Notes: a model not told the origin generated them from the letters alone. Positions 1-12,025 are shown, counted from the first letter of the stretch. The stretch: 64,000 nt of DNA from Paratinospora sagittata (GCA_035771175.1 CM069612.1:31847341-31911340); one strand, 5' to 3'. Program-made: numbers and translations.

Positions 1-41
1 AATCATGAATCATCAATAAAATGCAGCCTAATAGATCTCAT

Positions 42-47
42 TGGGCC
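42..47 (+). promoter_or_regulatory. Site II-like TGGGCC motif upstream of Trm10
   Basis: A TGGGCC hexamer lies about 220 bp upstream of the Trm10 start codon. Motifs of this type are common in promoters of plant housekeeping and translation-related genes. Function here is inferred from position only. Confidence 0.3.
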
Positions 48-268
48 CCCGAATCAGGGCCTCATGAACTTTACCCACGCGAGCCAAAGTCAAGCCCATT
101 CCATCACTGACACTTGGCGTTCATCTAACAACTCTGAACCTCACCCTCACATACGGTAAGCTCCACTGGATCACCCAACTGAGAAAACTCGCTACGAGCA
201 CGTTCGTTTTTCCTTCTCGTTTCGTAGCAGAACGAACAACACTAGAGCTGTCTCTCTCTGCAACTGCA

Positions 269-2496
269 ATGGCGGAATCAGCAGAAAATGACCAAAACAC
301 CCTCGAATACCAAGAAAATGACAATCCTATCCCTCCTCTTGTTCCAACACTCTCCAAAAACGCACAGAAGAGGCTTCTGAAGCAGCAGAAGTACGAAGCG
401 AAGAAAGCGGAGAGAAAAACCGCCATTAAAGAGCACAAGCAGAGAGAAGCCGATAGAAAGCGAAGAGAATGGGACGAGAAGCTTTCGAGCGTGTCGGAAG
501 AGGAGAAATCGAAGCTTATAGAGTCGCGGAAGCAGCTGAGAAAGGAGAGGATGGTGAAGAGATCGGAGGAGAGAGAGCAGAAGGTGGAGAGGCTCACGAG
601 AGCCAAAGAAGAAGGGCAGAAGATCGTGGTTGATCTCGAGTTCTCCGATCTCATGACGCCGAATGAACTCAATAGCCTCGTTCAACAGGTGCTAAATTTT
701 TCGTTTGCCCTAATTTCAGAAAAAAAGTTTTTTTTTAAGGGTTCGAGATCACTTAAAACTTTAACACTTTATGAAACTTTGATTGCTTGACCACTAAACA
801 GTGACAAACACAATGAGAAGAAGTGAGATTGTGTAATTAATGGTGCTAAAGAGATGAGATGAGAGTTGTTGCGCTTGAATTGCAAGAAAAGGTTATTTTA
901 GCTGAAATATAGTGTGACTAGAGTTGAATTAGAAATGAACGTGTTTGAAAAATGGGAGGAGTAAAGTAGAATAAGGTAGTTTGGACACAGCACAACGAAG
1001 GCCTCTAGATGTTCTAGTTAGGCATAGCGATCTATTAACATTATAAGGTAATGTTAGAGGTAGAGTAAGTCCTAAAATAATATGAACTTGAATGATTAAG
1101 AATGATGCAAGTATTTGCAATTTAGATGTTGATTTAGTTTAGCCCTTGATAGCGCGGAGTAGAGGAAGCAAATTCATGTAGCCGACCCTTATGTATATAG
1201 GAAAAGGCTTAGTTGAGTTTAGTTGTGTTGAGTATAACTACTTGTAATTTAAATGTGGACTTGGCCCCCGATAGAGCGGAGTGGAGGAAGTTGATTCATG
1301 TAGCCGACCCATGTTGTTTGGAAAAGGCTTAGTCAAGTCGAGTTGAGTCGAGTTGAGTTGAGTTGGATAGATGCCTTTAAATGATGCATTTGTAATTGCT
1401 ATCAATGTGTTTTTATTCAACATAAGATTCATTTACTGATGTGAGTTGCAGATCATGTATTGTTATGCTGTGAATGGAAGATGTACTTCACCAGCCCATC
1501 TTTGGTTGACTGGATGCAGAGGAGAAATACAAACTCAGCTGCAAAGGCTACCAGGTTTTGATAAGTGGGTGATTGAGAAGGAGAACGGATCATATATTGA
1601 AGTCTTGCAAGATCAGAAGGAGAATCTAGTCTATCTTACGGCGGATGCAGAAGCCACGCTTAATGAACTTGATCCGAAGAAAATATATGTTATTGGTGGT
1701 TTAGTGGATCGAAACCGTTGGAAAGGGATAACTATGAAAAAGGCGAACGACCAGGGAATCCAAACTGCAAAGCTCCCCATTGGAAGTTTCTTGAAGATGT
1801 CAAGTTCCCAGGTATTTTTAACTTCAGCACTTCAATGCTGATTTTGTTATATAAATAGGGGTAAGAAAAAGCTCTCCACCTGTTTACCAAGTTCATGACC
1901 AAGTAGATGTGCTCCAAAATCAACTTTATCAGATGATTGTGATAAATTCATTTCATGATCATGCCCTATGTTTGTGGTTCTGTCAATATAAATACGATTT
2001 GAAATGGTGGAAGAAGAGATCTTTTATTATATTGAAATTGAAGATATTTTCCCTTTCAGATGAGATCTTTGAGCAATTTAAATAGAGGGTTTCAATTTTA
2101 GGAGGATGGAAACTAAGATGAAGTTTTACTTTGTAACATTCAACATGCTCCTGACCTGATTCTTATGAAATTTACACAAGCCAGACCCTTTTTTTCATCG
2201 TAATAATTGTCTGTCTTCTATTTTGCTTCTTTCTTTTGCGAGTAATTTGTTTCATTTTTGCTTGGGCTTTGCAGGTCCTCACAGTGAACCAAGTAGTTGA
2301 GATACTACTCAAGTTTTTGGAAACAAAAGACTGGAAAACTTCATTCTTTCAAGTTATTCCTCAAAGAAAACGAGGCGGTGATGCTGAAGTAGAAGAGGAC
2401 GAAAATGGAGAAGAACAAGAAGATGGTCATGGTGAGAGAAAAAAGAAGTGCGTTGAAGAATCCGCCAATGATGAGGAAAGTATACCACCAGCTTGA
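269..2496 (+). CDS. TRM10: tRNA (guanine-9-N1)-methyltransferase, Trm10 family
   Basis: Predicted to methylate N1 of guanosine-9 in tRNAs using S-adenosylmethionine. Three coding exons by splice signals and phase: 269-688, 1452-1811 and 2275-2496, giving 333 aa, close to plant Trm10 length. The N-terminal ~120 residues are a charged, Lys/Arg/Glu-rich helical region. The SPOUT-type domain follows, with the family landmarks MYCYAVNGR (about 142-150), YLTADAE (201-207) and GGLVDRNR (222-229), including the conserved Asp at about 226. The C-terminal tail is acidic and then lysine-rich. All three exons join in phase 0. Intron 1 contains decayed LINE sequence. The gene has its own promoter region with a site II-like motif and no visible partner gene. 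Family assignment is firm; the exact target tRNAs are not visible. Confidence 0.93.
945..1380 (+). repeat. Decayed LINE 3'-end relic (two partial copies)
   Basis: Inside Trm10 intron 1, two tandem partial copies read, with stops and frameshifts, like the C-terminal end of plant LINE reverse transcriptase: a VRGR-like stretch near 1052 and RAEWRK..IHVADP near 1150 and 1273. Both run into GGCTTAG followed by GTTGA-type repeats. Related fragments occur at 10214-10250, 34965-35040 and 51128-51292. Confidence 0.65.
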
Positions 2497-3479
2497 GCCC
2501 TTTCTTTGAGTTTTGCATCAAATCCAATTTTGTATTGCCCATTGCCCTCTTTCTCTTCTTTTTTTTTTTTTTTTTTTTTTTTTTCTTTTTTCTTATGGAA
2601 AGCGAAATCCAATTGACATCAAAGGAATTCTTTGGTGATGATCAATGCAAAGAATAGAGTTTGATGAGATAATATGAATTAGTGCAAAAGTAAGAAATGG
2701 GTTACTTAATGCCTTGACGGTGTCTGTGCGTTTATCATTCTTTTCATGAATGCAGGGATACTACTATTTTTCTCTTTGGTCTAAATGCAGGGAGGTTTTA
2801 AGCACAGGCATGGCTGCCTTCTTAGTGTGCTATCTAGCTGGTTGGAATCATCTTGAACAATACAAGAGGCCAAGAGCCTCTTATATTTAGGTCATACTCT
2901 TCAAGCAAATGAACCATGTTATCTGATACTCTTAAATTTGCAAATGTCCACTGGATGATTAAGAGAGCAATCAACTGCATGCAGCAGCAATCATGTATTG
3001 ATATTCATGGCTGTTCACAGGTTAAGGTTGCAGCAGCAATCTCTTTTGAATGTTATCCATACCTTGCCCAATTTCAATTTGCCTAGACCAGATATTATTA
3101 ATTACCTGATTTCATACTGTTTATGTTTTGTTCTATCTGGTTTTTCAATAACTCTACCTGGTGCTTGCTACATCTAAAAGTAGTAGTAATAAAATTAGAC
3201 AATTTGAGGTTTATTTTGAAATTTGTTTATACGAAGTTGTAAAACAGGGTCCAACACACTCAATCTTGTACTTTTTTGAAAACAAGTATGTATATTTAAG
3301 ATCTATTTTTGTGAAAACAGCACTTGTGTTGGCCCATGTCATCACCATAAATTTCTCAATTTTCTATTTAAATTTAGGCCAACATAATATACAGTTTGTG
3401 TCTGCCTTCAAATTCTTGATGGTTAAGTTAGATTGACTTTACATGTTTTATATAATATTTCCTGACACAACACAGGCAA
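2497..3479. other. Trm10 3' flank, no gene seen
   Basis: Contains a long poly-T run near 2560-2584, probably in or just after the Trm10 3' UTR, and otherwise AT-rich sequence. I see no coding or RNA gene before the tRNA. Confidence 0.5.
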
Positions 3480-3551
3480 GCTTCCATAGCATAGTGGTAG
3501 TGCGTTCGCTTCGTAAGCGAAAGGTCGTGAGTTCGATCCTCACTGGGAGCT
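3480..3551 (+). tRNA. tRNA-Thr (anticodon CGT)
   Basis: A full cloverleaf can be drawn. The 7-bp acceptor stem is GCTTCCA with TGGGAGC (one G-T pair). The D arm lies around AGTGGTAG. The anticodon stem TTCGC/GCGAA encloses the loop TTCGTAA, so the anticodon is CGT (decodes ACG, Thr). The T arm is GTGAG-TTCGATC-CTCAC. Internal A-box and B-box promoter sequences are present, and a TTTT run at 3567-3570 can end Pol III transcription. No intron. The discriminator base would be T rather than the usual A for Thr, which is slightly odd. Confidence 0.93.
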
Positions 3552-4231
3552 TCTTATTATACTTTCTTTTGTACCATTTTATTATTTATTCTTTTGCTCA
3601 GTTTTTGTTAATTAGGGAATCACTCTTCTACATTGTCTTTAAAAAAAAGTGTCATGTCATCAATGTCCAATGACTTATTTATTATATAACATAATACTTA
3701 TAAACAATCAAGTTAAAAAATATTTTTTAATACTTTTATTTATTTTGATAAGATGTTAAATGATATTTTTTTAATCCAATCGAACAGATAAAAACAAAAA
3801 CCAAAAACATTTTAATATAAAAGAAAATACCCAGTAAATCATATGATTTTAATGTCAAAAAGGAACTTTATTTATCTTCCATATTTATTTATTTTGTACA
3901 ATTAATGTTAACTTTTTTAAAAATATCAAATTACTGTATTTGAGTAGTACATCAGAATTTTAGATGATGAAATAATTTTTAAATAATAAAATATTTTTAA
4001 TAATAAATTTATTTTTTATTAAAAATAGTAGAATTGGTTTTTATTAAAAATAATAAAATTAGTTGTGATGAGATAAATTTATTTTTAAAAATAATAAAAT
4101 GAATATTTTATAAAATATAAAAAATATTATCATTAATATGAATTTAGAATAATTTTTTTTTCAAATAATCAAGTATTTTTATTAAAATAATAAACTTAAT
4201 TTTAATTAAAGATAGTAAAATTGATTTTTTA
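3552..4231. other. AT-rich spacer
   Basis: Very AT-rich sequence with repeated TTTTTAAATAATAAAAT-like words between 3960 and 4230. No gene or structured element recognised. Confidence 0.5.
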
Positions 4232-4981
4232 TTAAACGCCTCCACAGAACATTGTTTTCATCATGACGTCATCAATCGTCAATCATCTTCTAGTATGATT
4301 ACTTATTGTGTTAATTATTCTCTTCATCTTGATGGTTTTCATCTATCGAGTTTATTTTGTTTGTGTGATTTGTGATTCAGAGCTGAGTGAAATTTCTTAG
4401 ACTGGTACTTCCGTAGTGGATTAGTCATATCTACAGATAAACAAGGTCCATTGTTTTTCACCAGTTTGGTCCAAAGGATATAAGAGGCCCTGTCCAACTA
4501 GGCCATAAGAGCAGCAAAGCGTAAGAGACATTTGGCATACCTTATCCTCATGGATGTTTTCGGTGACAATACACCTTCTCCCTCTGTAGCTACTACAACT
4601 CCTATACTAAAGTCCTCGTCTTTCAATTTTTCTAGCTTACCTGAATCCTGTCTCAAAAACAAAACCTCAAAGATAGACCAACTTGTAGAGATAACACATA
4701 TACCAGAAGATAGTAAAGTCAATGAAACTGTTCTTCCGTTGTTAAATTCCTATTCCTTGTTTAAGCAAAAACGTCAGTCAGCTACTTCCTCTATCCGTAC
4801 TTTAATTTCTAGGAAAGTTCCTCCTATTAAGGAGTATGTCCAGAGTGCTGCGTTAACAAACTGCCAACTTGAATCCACACATCAAGAGCGGTATGTTACC
4901 CTTGAGTTTGACCCTGATTTCATACACCACTAGTTAGCTAATGGCTATACCCATGTCCATCTTGGTGCAATCAGGCTTGTG
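4232..4981 (+). repeat. Left arm of the inverted repeat
   Basis: Matches the reverse complement of 5768-6516 from TTAAACGCCT at the outer end to AGGCTTGTG at the inner end. It includes about 270 bp of apparently non-coding leader, then an open frame from about 4502 to the stop at 4931-4933. Confidence 0.85.
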
Positions 4982-5814
4982 TTATCTTATCATGGCGAGG
5001 TGATGTTCTTCTATTTGCCCGTGTTGCCTTGTTAGATACAAATTTACTTGACTATGAACATGCATGTATAGGCACTGTTATCACTACTCTAAGTCATGGC
5101 TCCATGGTCTTCACCATAGCCCCAGATTTCAACATCTATTTGAGTGACCCTAGTTTGCCTAATCGTTTCAAAGTTCAAGTCCAGTTTTCAGGTGTGAAAC
5201 ACCGTATTGATAGCGTCATAACTACTTTGCATCATCAAATGACTTTTTGTCTTCAGGATCATGCTATTCATTTACGAACACAGAACCATCATGGCACTGT
5301 TAAGGCTTTTGTCAACGACAATGAAGTTCCGACTATTGTTCAGATTCCAAAGCAGATCCCTCGCAAAGATCTCAATCAGATGATGCCTATTACCTGGTTC
5401 ACCAATTATGAACAATTTCTGAAACGTTCAGAACCAGTCACCACCACCTCATGTCCTCTCATGAAGAAGCAATCTGATGGTTCAGTCAAAATTAATTTCG
5501 AACTACCGAATCAACCACAGGAACATCTTCCTGTGCACCATTCAATGATGATCCAACCTGCATACAAAGATCACAAAGATGATCCTCTGATTCATTCTTT
5601 TAAATCGTTTGGTTTTCCATATTATCATTCCCATGTCAACGACCACTTTATATGGGACTATAATCCAAATATGTGTGATCCGATGTGTCCTTGCAGAGAT
5701 GCATATGGTGATGAAGATCTGAATCATATTGACACGATTTATCCAACCAATCTTCTAGATCTTCATCACAAGCCTAATTGCGCCAAGATGGATATGGGTA
5801 TAGCCATTAGCTAA
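4502..5814 (+). pseudogene. Movement-protein-like gene, broken (endogenous viral remnant)
   Basis: Two pieces lie in different frames. The first (about 4502-4930) is stopped by TAG at 4931-4933. The second is open from about 5029 to 5814, and a frame change lies between about 4985 and 5029. The second piece has features I associate with the core of caulimovirus-like 30K movement proteins: a leucine-rich strand ending in an LLDT-type motif, then alternating hydrophobic strands, then a PKQIPR segment. The last ~47 bp belong to the right inverted arm, so the original C-terminus is missing. Such proteins modify plasmodesmata for cell-to-cell spread; this copy cannot make an intact one. The family call is from remembered motifs and could be wrong in detail. 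Confidence 0.55.
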
Positions 5815-6516
5815 CCAGTGGCGTATGAAATCAAGGTCAAACTCAAGGGTAACATACTGCTCTTGATGTGTGGATTCAAGTAGGCAGTTTGTTAACGCAA
5901 TACTCTAGACATACTCCTTAATAAGATGAACTTTCTTAGAAATTAAAGTATAGATAGCGGAAGTAACTGACTGACGTTTTTGCTTAAACAAGGAATAGGG
6001 ATTTAACAACAGAGGAATAATTTCATTGACTTTACTATCTTCTGGTATATGTGTTATCTCTACAAGTTGGTCTATCTTTGAGGTTTTGTTTTTGAGACAG
6101 GATTCAAGTAAGCTAGAAAAATTGAAAGACGAGGACTTTAGTATATGAGTTGTAGTAGCTACAGAGGGAGAAGGTGTATTGTCACCGAAAACATCTATGA
6201 GGATAAGGTATGCCAAATGTCTCTTATGCTTTGCGGCTCTCCTGGTCTAGCTGGACGGGGCCTCTTACATCCTTTAGACAAAACTGGTGAAAAACAATGG
6301 ACCTTGTTTATCTGTAGATATGACTAATCCACTACGAAAGTACCAGTCTAAGAAGTTTCACTCAACTCCGAATCACAAATCACACAAACAAAATAAATTC
6401 GACAGATGAAAACCATCAAGATGAAGAGAATAATTAACACAATAAATAACCATACTGGAAGATGATTGACGATTGATGAAGTCATGATGAAAACACTATT
6501 TTGTGCAGGCGTTTAA
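5768..6516 (-). repeat. Right arm of the inverted repeat
   Basis: Antisense copy of the left arm. On the minus strand it carries the same N-terminal frame (open at 5905-6216). It lacks the premature stop found in the left arm (TGG replaces TAG at the matching codon) but has its own differences, including a TAG near 5907. The two arms have therefore mutated independently since duplication. Confidence 0.85.
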
Positions 6517-8569
6517 CTAAATAAACGAAGACATGCAAAAAGGCACATGCAAATACAACTAGTATTAAGATTGCACATAACTCAAGTAGGGAAATAAAAT
6601 TAATTGTGATGAAATTTTTTTATTTTTAGGCTGAAAAAAATTGATTTTATTTTATTTTATTATTACTGGGATTCCAACTCCTTCCCTTTTGAGACGAAAC
6701 TATTTCATCGGACTTCGAGATTTTACAGAGACAGAGACGTTCCTCTTAATCATAATTTTGTCAAGAGAACTCGAACTCGAACTCGAAACCGGTTACTCCA
6801 CTCCCCTTACCAACCTATGGTCGTTAAAAAAAATTGATTTTCAACAATATGGCTGTCGACCTTTTGAAAATTGACAGTTATGGTCTCTATAGACAAATAA
6901 AATAGGCGATTTAAGATGCTCTCATGTCTCTGTTGATTTCAAGCGTTAGAACCGTTCAAAGTATTATTTACTATGCTTTCTCTTTTGATCGATCGCTCTT
7001 TTAATTCCAATATGTACAAAAATATTCTTTTTAGTCTATGGAGTGAATTTTTGGGTGAACTACAAAGTTTCGTGTTTTTTCATTATTCAAGAGATTTGTG
7101 AGAGTCAAAGCTACCAAAATCTGGGATTAGAATGCAAGGCGTAGCATTTTGAAATTAATAAATGTCAAATCGCAGATAGCAGAGTTCGGAGAAGATTTCG
7201 TGAGTAGTGAAGAAGAAGAAGAAGAAAGATTGCACGCTGTTTACGACGGCGAAAACCCTTTGCAGCGGCGAGCTTTAAGACGGAGAAAACTCTTTGCAAG
7301 CGGCGGGAATCTCAAAAGCAAAAGCAAATAAATACTTTGCTTTCTCTGCTAGAGGATACGGTCACCGGTGAAAGCCAGCCGGCGGCGGTGTCTAATCGCC
7401 GGAGTCTTTTTTGGGGTTTTTTTCACCACACCCATACTTCTCCCGCACAGTTTTGCTTTTTTTTTTTTCGTTCATTTTGTTCTTAGTTGGATGAACGCCT
7501 TCTCTTCTGCTATCTCTCTGTTAGATATTTCATTCACTTTTCATCTTTTTTTTGCGTAGATTCTAATATATAATCTCTGTTATCACTTTTTCTTCCTGTT
7601 TGATAAGGTGGAATTTTCGCCTTGCAAAAAAAAAAAAAAAAAAAAAAAATCTTTTTTTTCTATGTATAGTTGCGGATTTCTGCTAGATTTTGCGTTCCAT
7701 TCAGTTATTTCAGGTGAAGATAAGAAAAACTTGAAGAAAGGTAGTGGGTGGGTAGCTGAATTCATTATTCAAGAGGAGGGTAATGGATTGTGATCGCTTA
7801 ATGGTGTTTTTGGCAGTTTCATGTTCATGAGATTGGAAGAGAACTGATTTGTTTCCACTCCTAATTGAATACAAATTGTGAATCTTCTTCTCTTTCTGTT
7901 CTTTCCTTTTGTTGTATTGAAGGCGAATTAGAACAAAACGACCATCTGAACTCATAGGGAATAAGTATATACTTACACTTACATCTCATTGAATTTCATG
8001 AATTATATGTGTCATGGAGAAGACCCAGTTGAGGAAACATGGAATTATGCATTGGAAACCACTCAATTCTGATTTTTTTTTTTTTTTTTTTTGAAGAAAT
8101 CCCAGATTCTCAATTGGGTGAAGTGTAGAAACTGGTTGCTAGTTGTGATAGAGAGAAGGGAGAGACTGGTTTAGGAAAAAGGAGTTTCATTTTATGTCTG
8201 CATAATAATATGTGAAATGAAACTACTCAATTTGAGGTTCTGAACAAGACAGTGGTACCCGTTTTATCTTCTTTTGGATCCATCGTACGCTTGCATCGAC
8301 TCCTTTAATATGGTTTAGGTAGTATATATAATATATGTATGCAATAGAGAACATCTATCAGCTCCCACATGAGTAGAACCATGTTTCAAATCAAATTTAG
8401 TTTTTTTTTTTTGGCCTTTTTCTTTCCTTTCAATGTGTGATAATGATGAATTAAATGGCTTCCATGATAATCTAGATTTATGACTTGGACTTTTTTTTTT
8501 TTACCTGTTACAACCAATCCACTCTCGTAAAATTGCAAGTAATGTGAATTTTTTTTTTGCACAGGAATA
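6517..8569 (+). other. Spacer and probable NMNAT 5' UTR region
   Basis: 6517-7100 is spacer. About 7150-7400 is purine-rich, then CG-richer sequence resembling a transcribed leader. The translation start at 8570 follows a TTTTTTTTTTGCACAG acceptor ending at 8564, so a 5' UTR exon somewhere in 7150-7620 spliced to 8565 is likely. The 60-codon frame at 7149 does not start with ATG and has no recognisable domain, so I treat it as UTR. Confidence 0.4.
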
Positions 8570-11500
8570 ATGGACCTTCCATTGCCATTGGATAAGTTAT
8601 GTTTGGGATCAAAGTGTGAGGATTCCTTATCAGAGAATGACAACAAGTAAGCTTCATCATTAACTCCACCTTATTGTTGAAGTTTCTGTGACTGCAAAAG
8701 CTTTTCTTTGGCCATTGCAACACAAACTTCATGGTTGCATTGGTCAAGAATAGAATTGTTTTTATTCAACTTACTCTACATAACATCTCAAAGTCCTTTG
8801 CCTTTTTGAAATTCACTGATCCAGTAATTGAGGTACAAAAGTAATGCATAATCTACCCAAAAGAATATCAAATATAAAGTTGGAAAAAATTGAAGTCGAC
8901 ATGAGAATTGCCTAGCTTTGCTCTATATTTACATAAAAAAACCACATAAGCTTGTCTAGCTTGATATTTATGTTGAATATTCATTCAAAATATTCAAAAT
9001 AAAAAAATAAAAATTATGAGAAATCAGTTTTTGTTATTTCTTTGGATTGATTTTATTCTCTCCTTTTTTCTTGGTTAACTAGGAACAAGACTTTTGTTGT
9101 TCTGGTATCTAGTGGAAGTTTCAATCCTCCTACTTATATGCACCTACGCATGTTTGGTAAGTTGGAAAGCTCTTTTTTTCTTTTTTCTTATTTAATCATC
9201 AATGAAGTTTCTGTCATGGGGAATATAGTCCTTTTTGAATGTGTACTCTGTACTGAGATTTTAGATGAGCTTCATTGAGGTGATTGGTTTGAGATATACC
9301 TCTTGAGTAAATGTGCAAGTATTATACCTCATCCAATGTTCTTATTTATTTATTTTGTTTTTTTCTAAATACCTGTTATATTCATAGAATTGGCAAGGGA
9401 TGCTCTGGAATCTGATGGTTATAGAGTTGTTGGCGGTTACATGTCACCTGTGAATGACACTTACGGGAAGAAGGTATGTTTCCTTTGGTAGCATCTTGCC
9501 ATAAACATTCAAATGGCAAAGAAATTTGTAAGCATGATGTATAGGAATCACTTGGATTTTATTTTCTTTCTATGAGGTCATATTCAATTTTACAGGTTAC
9601 TTCTATGTGTAAGACTATCTTCCTTAATAGTTAAAAATCAACTATGGTTGTAAGCTACAGGGGAAGATGTGTAAGTCAAGATAATTATATATGTGGATAT
9701 CATATGTGTCCTAATGAGAAAAACTACTTACTGTTAGATGTTCGTCGATGCTCATCTGGGAGTGAAATGACTAATTATAGAGAAAAGTTTCTGGACGTTA
9801 GCTGCTTGAAACATTTATTATTGGCGCTCAAGATAATAAGTGGACTTGCGGAATTAGATAAGCAGCAATGCTCCCTTCTTCCCTTTGACTGGGAGACTTG
9901 CTGTAACTGTAAGTACATTTGTTTTGAATATATTCTTTATAAACATCGGTTAACCTTAAATCAGGATAAATATATCTTTGAGTAAAAACAAGACTAGGTA
10001 GACATGGGATGAGGAATAAGTGATTGCATTGTTTTTTTTTTTTTTTTTTTTTTTTTTGACAAGAAACATGAGATGATTGCATTGTTTATAAAATACACAT
10101 CTTAGCCACCAAACATATGTGGCCTAAATTGATTAAGTTTACAAACTTAATGTCTATTGAATTACACGAAAAAGTTAATCCATCTGCTAACTTTCTATAT
10201 AGCATAAAAATATATGGCTCAACTCAACTCAACTAAGCCTTTTTTCGTGAAAATTCTCCATTGAGCTACGTATTATGATTTTCTGCAGGGCCTTATACCC
10301 GCCAAACATCGGATCCAGTTGTGTAATCTTGCTTGCAGAAGCTCACCATTCATAATGGTGGATCCATGGGAGGTCAATCTATACTCGCCCTTTGTCTCGT
10401 CTAAAACAATGTTATTTAGTTGTAGATTTTCATTCATTCTCCTTTTCTCCCACATGCATTTGATCTCTGAGAAGCGTCTTGTTTGGGGAACATTTCTACA
10501 ATTTCTATCATTCACTGCTGAAATGCCATGGAGATTGGAGATATCTTTTTCCACGATTTTGCATAATGTTTTGTTTGCTTGTTGGAAAAAGGCTTTGTTG
10601 AGCTGTAAAATGTTCCTTTATGTTTTGTCCATTCCACATCAGTGAAACTTCTTTTCAGTTGTAGAATTATTTGATTTACAGGCAACACAAAGCAGCTTCC
10701 AGCGTACCCTGACTGTTTTGGCTAGAATCAAGAATTACTTGTCTGATAATGGATTGATTTGCAGAGGTAATTTTTTCTATTATGTATGTAAGGTGTACTC
10801 GGCTCTTCATCTTGCAAGAATTGAAGCAACTAAGAATCTGTAGCGTGCATGTTTTTTGTTCTTTGTTTGACAATGAAAATATCTCTTTTGGCTAAGATGC
10901 TGTTTCTTAATGGTTTGAACCGTTGTTTGGCTTTTTCACTGTTCATCCATGAGTGTTCTTTCAATTAACCACCCTGCTGGAGTCAATTGACGAGTTTTTC
11001 TTGGTTGCGATTCTATGGTTTGTTACTAAAAGAGAAATCTCTAATTTCCATTGACATGATTTCATTGTATATATTTAAACATGCATAATTGTTAGGCATG
11101 TTCACATACTGGAGTAAGGAGGCTTTTTTTACTTTAATTTAGGCTTTTTTTACTTTAATTTTCAGTTTAAGTTTGAGTAGAATGTGAAAAACTGGTGTGC
11201 TTTTTTTGCATGTAGAGTCCTTCAAGGTTATACTTGTTTGTGGGTCTGATCTAGTTGAATCTTTTAGCATTCCTGGAGTGTGGATTCCTGAACAGGTATG
11301 GCTTTTATTGTATTAATTATTGGAAATAAAGTCTAAAACTTCATTTTTGACTTGCACAATTGGACTATAGGAACTGTTTTATTTAAATGGGAGGAGGATT
11401 ATTGATTGGAACCTACCCTCTTTGAATCCTCTTTTTTCAGGTTAGGACCATATGTAGTGATTATGGTATTGTTTGCATTCGCAGAGAAGGCAAAGATATC

Positions 11501-12025
11501 GAAAAGATCATATTGAGTGACGGGGTTTTGAATGAATGCAAGGTGATTGAAATATTTTATGCTTCGTTTTTCTTCTGTGTTTCTGTTGATAAATCTGTTC
11601 ACATTATGATGGGTCAAACATGGTCCCTCCTTTAACTGTTACAAAGGAAATGAAATTGATAGAATGATTACACTACTGGATCCACTATGAGTTTTTGTTA
11701 TCATTGTGAATTTTATTTGCAAGAAATCTCAATGTGAATGTTATGTTCTGTTTATTTGTCAGAGCAACATCAAAATTGTGGAAGACCAAGTGCCAAACCA
11801 CATCAGCTCAACAAGGCTAAGGTAAAAATTCAGTTTGATTCTTTTTTTTTTTTTTTTTTTTTGACAAAATCCAAGGCAGAAGACATCATCTTTCTTTCTT
11901 TTCTTTTTCTTATTTATATCAGGGAATGCATCTCCAAAGGCCTATCAGTGAAGTATCTGACTGCAGATGAAGTAATTGAATATATCAAAGAAGAGGGTCT
12001 CTACTTCAACTCAAATGACAAATGA
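8570..12025 (+). CDS. NMNAT: Nicotinamide/nicotinate mononucleotide adenylyltransferase
   Basis: Transfers the AMP moiety of ATP to NMN or NaMN to make NAD or its deamido form, the shared late step of NAD synthesis. Nine coding exons join in frame: 8570-8646, 9083-9156, 9388-9473, 10289-10372, 10682-10766, 11216-11295, 11441-11542, 11763-11821, 11923-12025, giving 249 aa (usual plant length about 240). Visible motifs are GSFNPPTYMHLRMFELA (37-53), holding the nucleotidyltransferase T/HxGH-type signature as TYMH, then MVDPWE, GVWIPEQ, CIRREG, and the ATP-binding ISSTRLR (210-216). The donor after exon 5 is GTCAAT, weaker than the others. The ATG lies 6 bases after a splice acceptor, so a 5' UTR intron is likely. 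No transit peptide, so cytosolic or nuclear. Confidence 0.94.
10214..10250 (-). repeat. LINE tail fragment in NMNAT intron
   Basis: On the minus strand this reads AAAAAAGGCTTAG followed by GTTGA repeats, the same 3' end as the LINE relics at 945-1380 and 51128-51292. Confidence 0.45.

Larger units (their letters stand above)
4232..6516. mobile_element. Large inverted repeat from an endogenous viral movement-protein-like sequence
   Basis: Left arm 4232-4981 and right arm 5768-6516 are reverse complements over about 750 bp with scattered differences (roughly nine in ten bases or better match by eye). They flank a 786-bp unique spacer. The arms hold the leader and the 5' part of one reading frame, and the spacer holds its continuation. 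The encoded domain looks like a 30K-type plant virus movement protein, so the source is best read as an integrated pararetrovirus-like sequence. No reverse transcriptase, coat protein or LTR is seen. A transcript across the locus would fold into a long hairpin. Outer flanks are not homologous to each other and no target-site duplication was identified. Confidence 0.7.

Noticed and set aside
7149..7331. 60-codon Glu/Arg-rich frame upstream of NMNAT
   Set aside because: It begins with a non-ATG codon, lies in the likely leader, and has no recognisable domain.
9644..9985. 113-codon ATG-started frame inside NMNAT intron 4
   Set aside because: No domain recognised. As a spliced exon (9596-9908) it would bring an in-frame stop and shift the phase; the direct junction 9473 to 10289 gives a perfect NMNAT frame.
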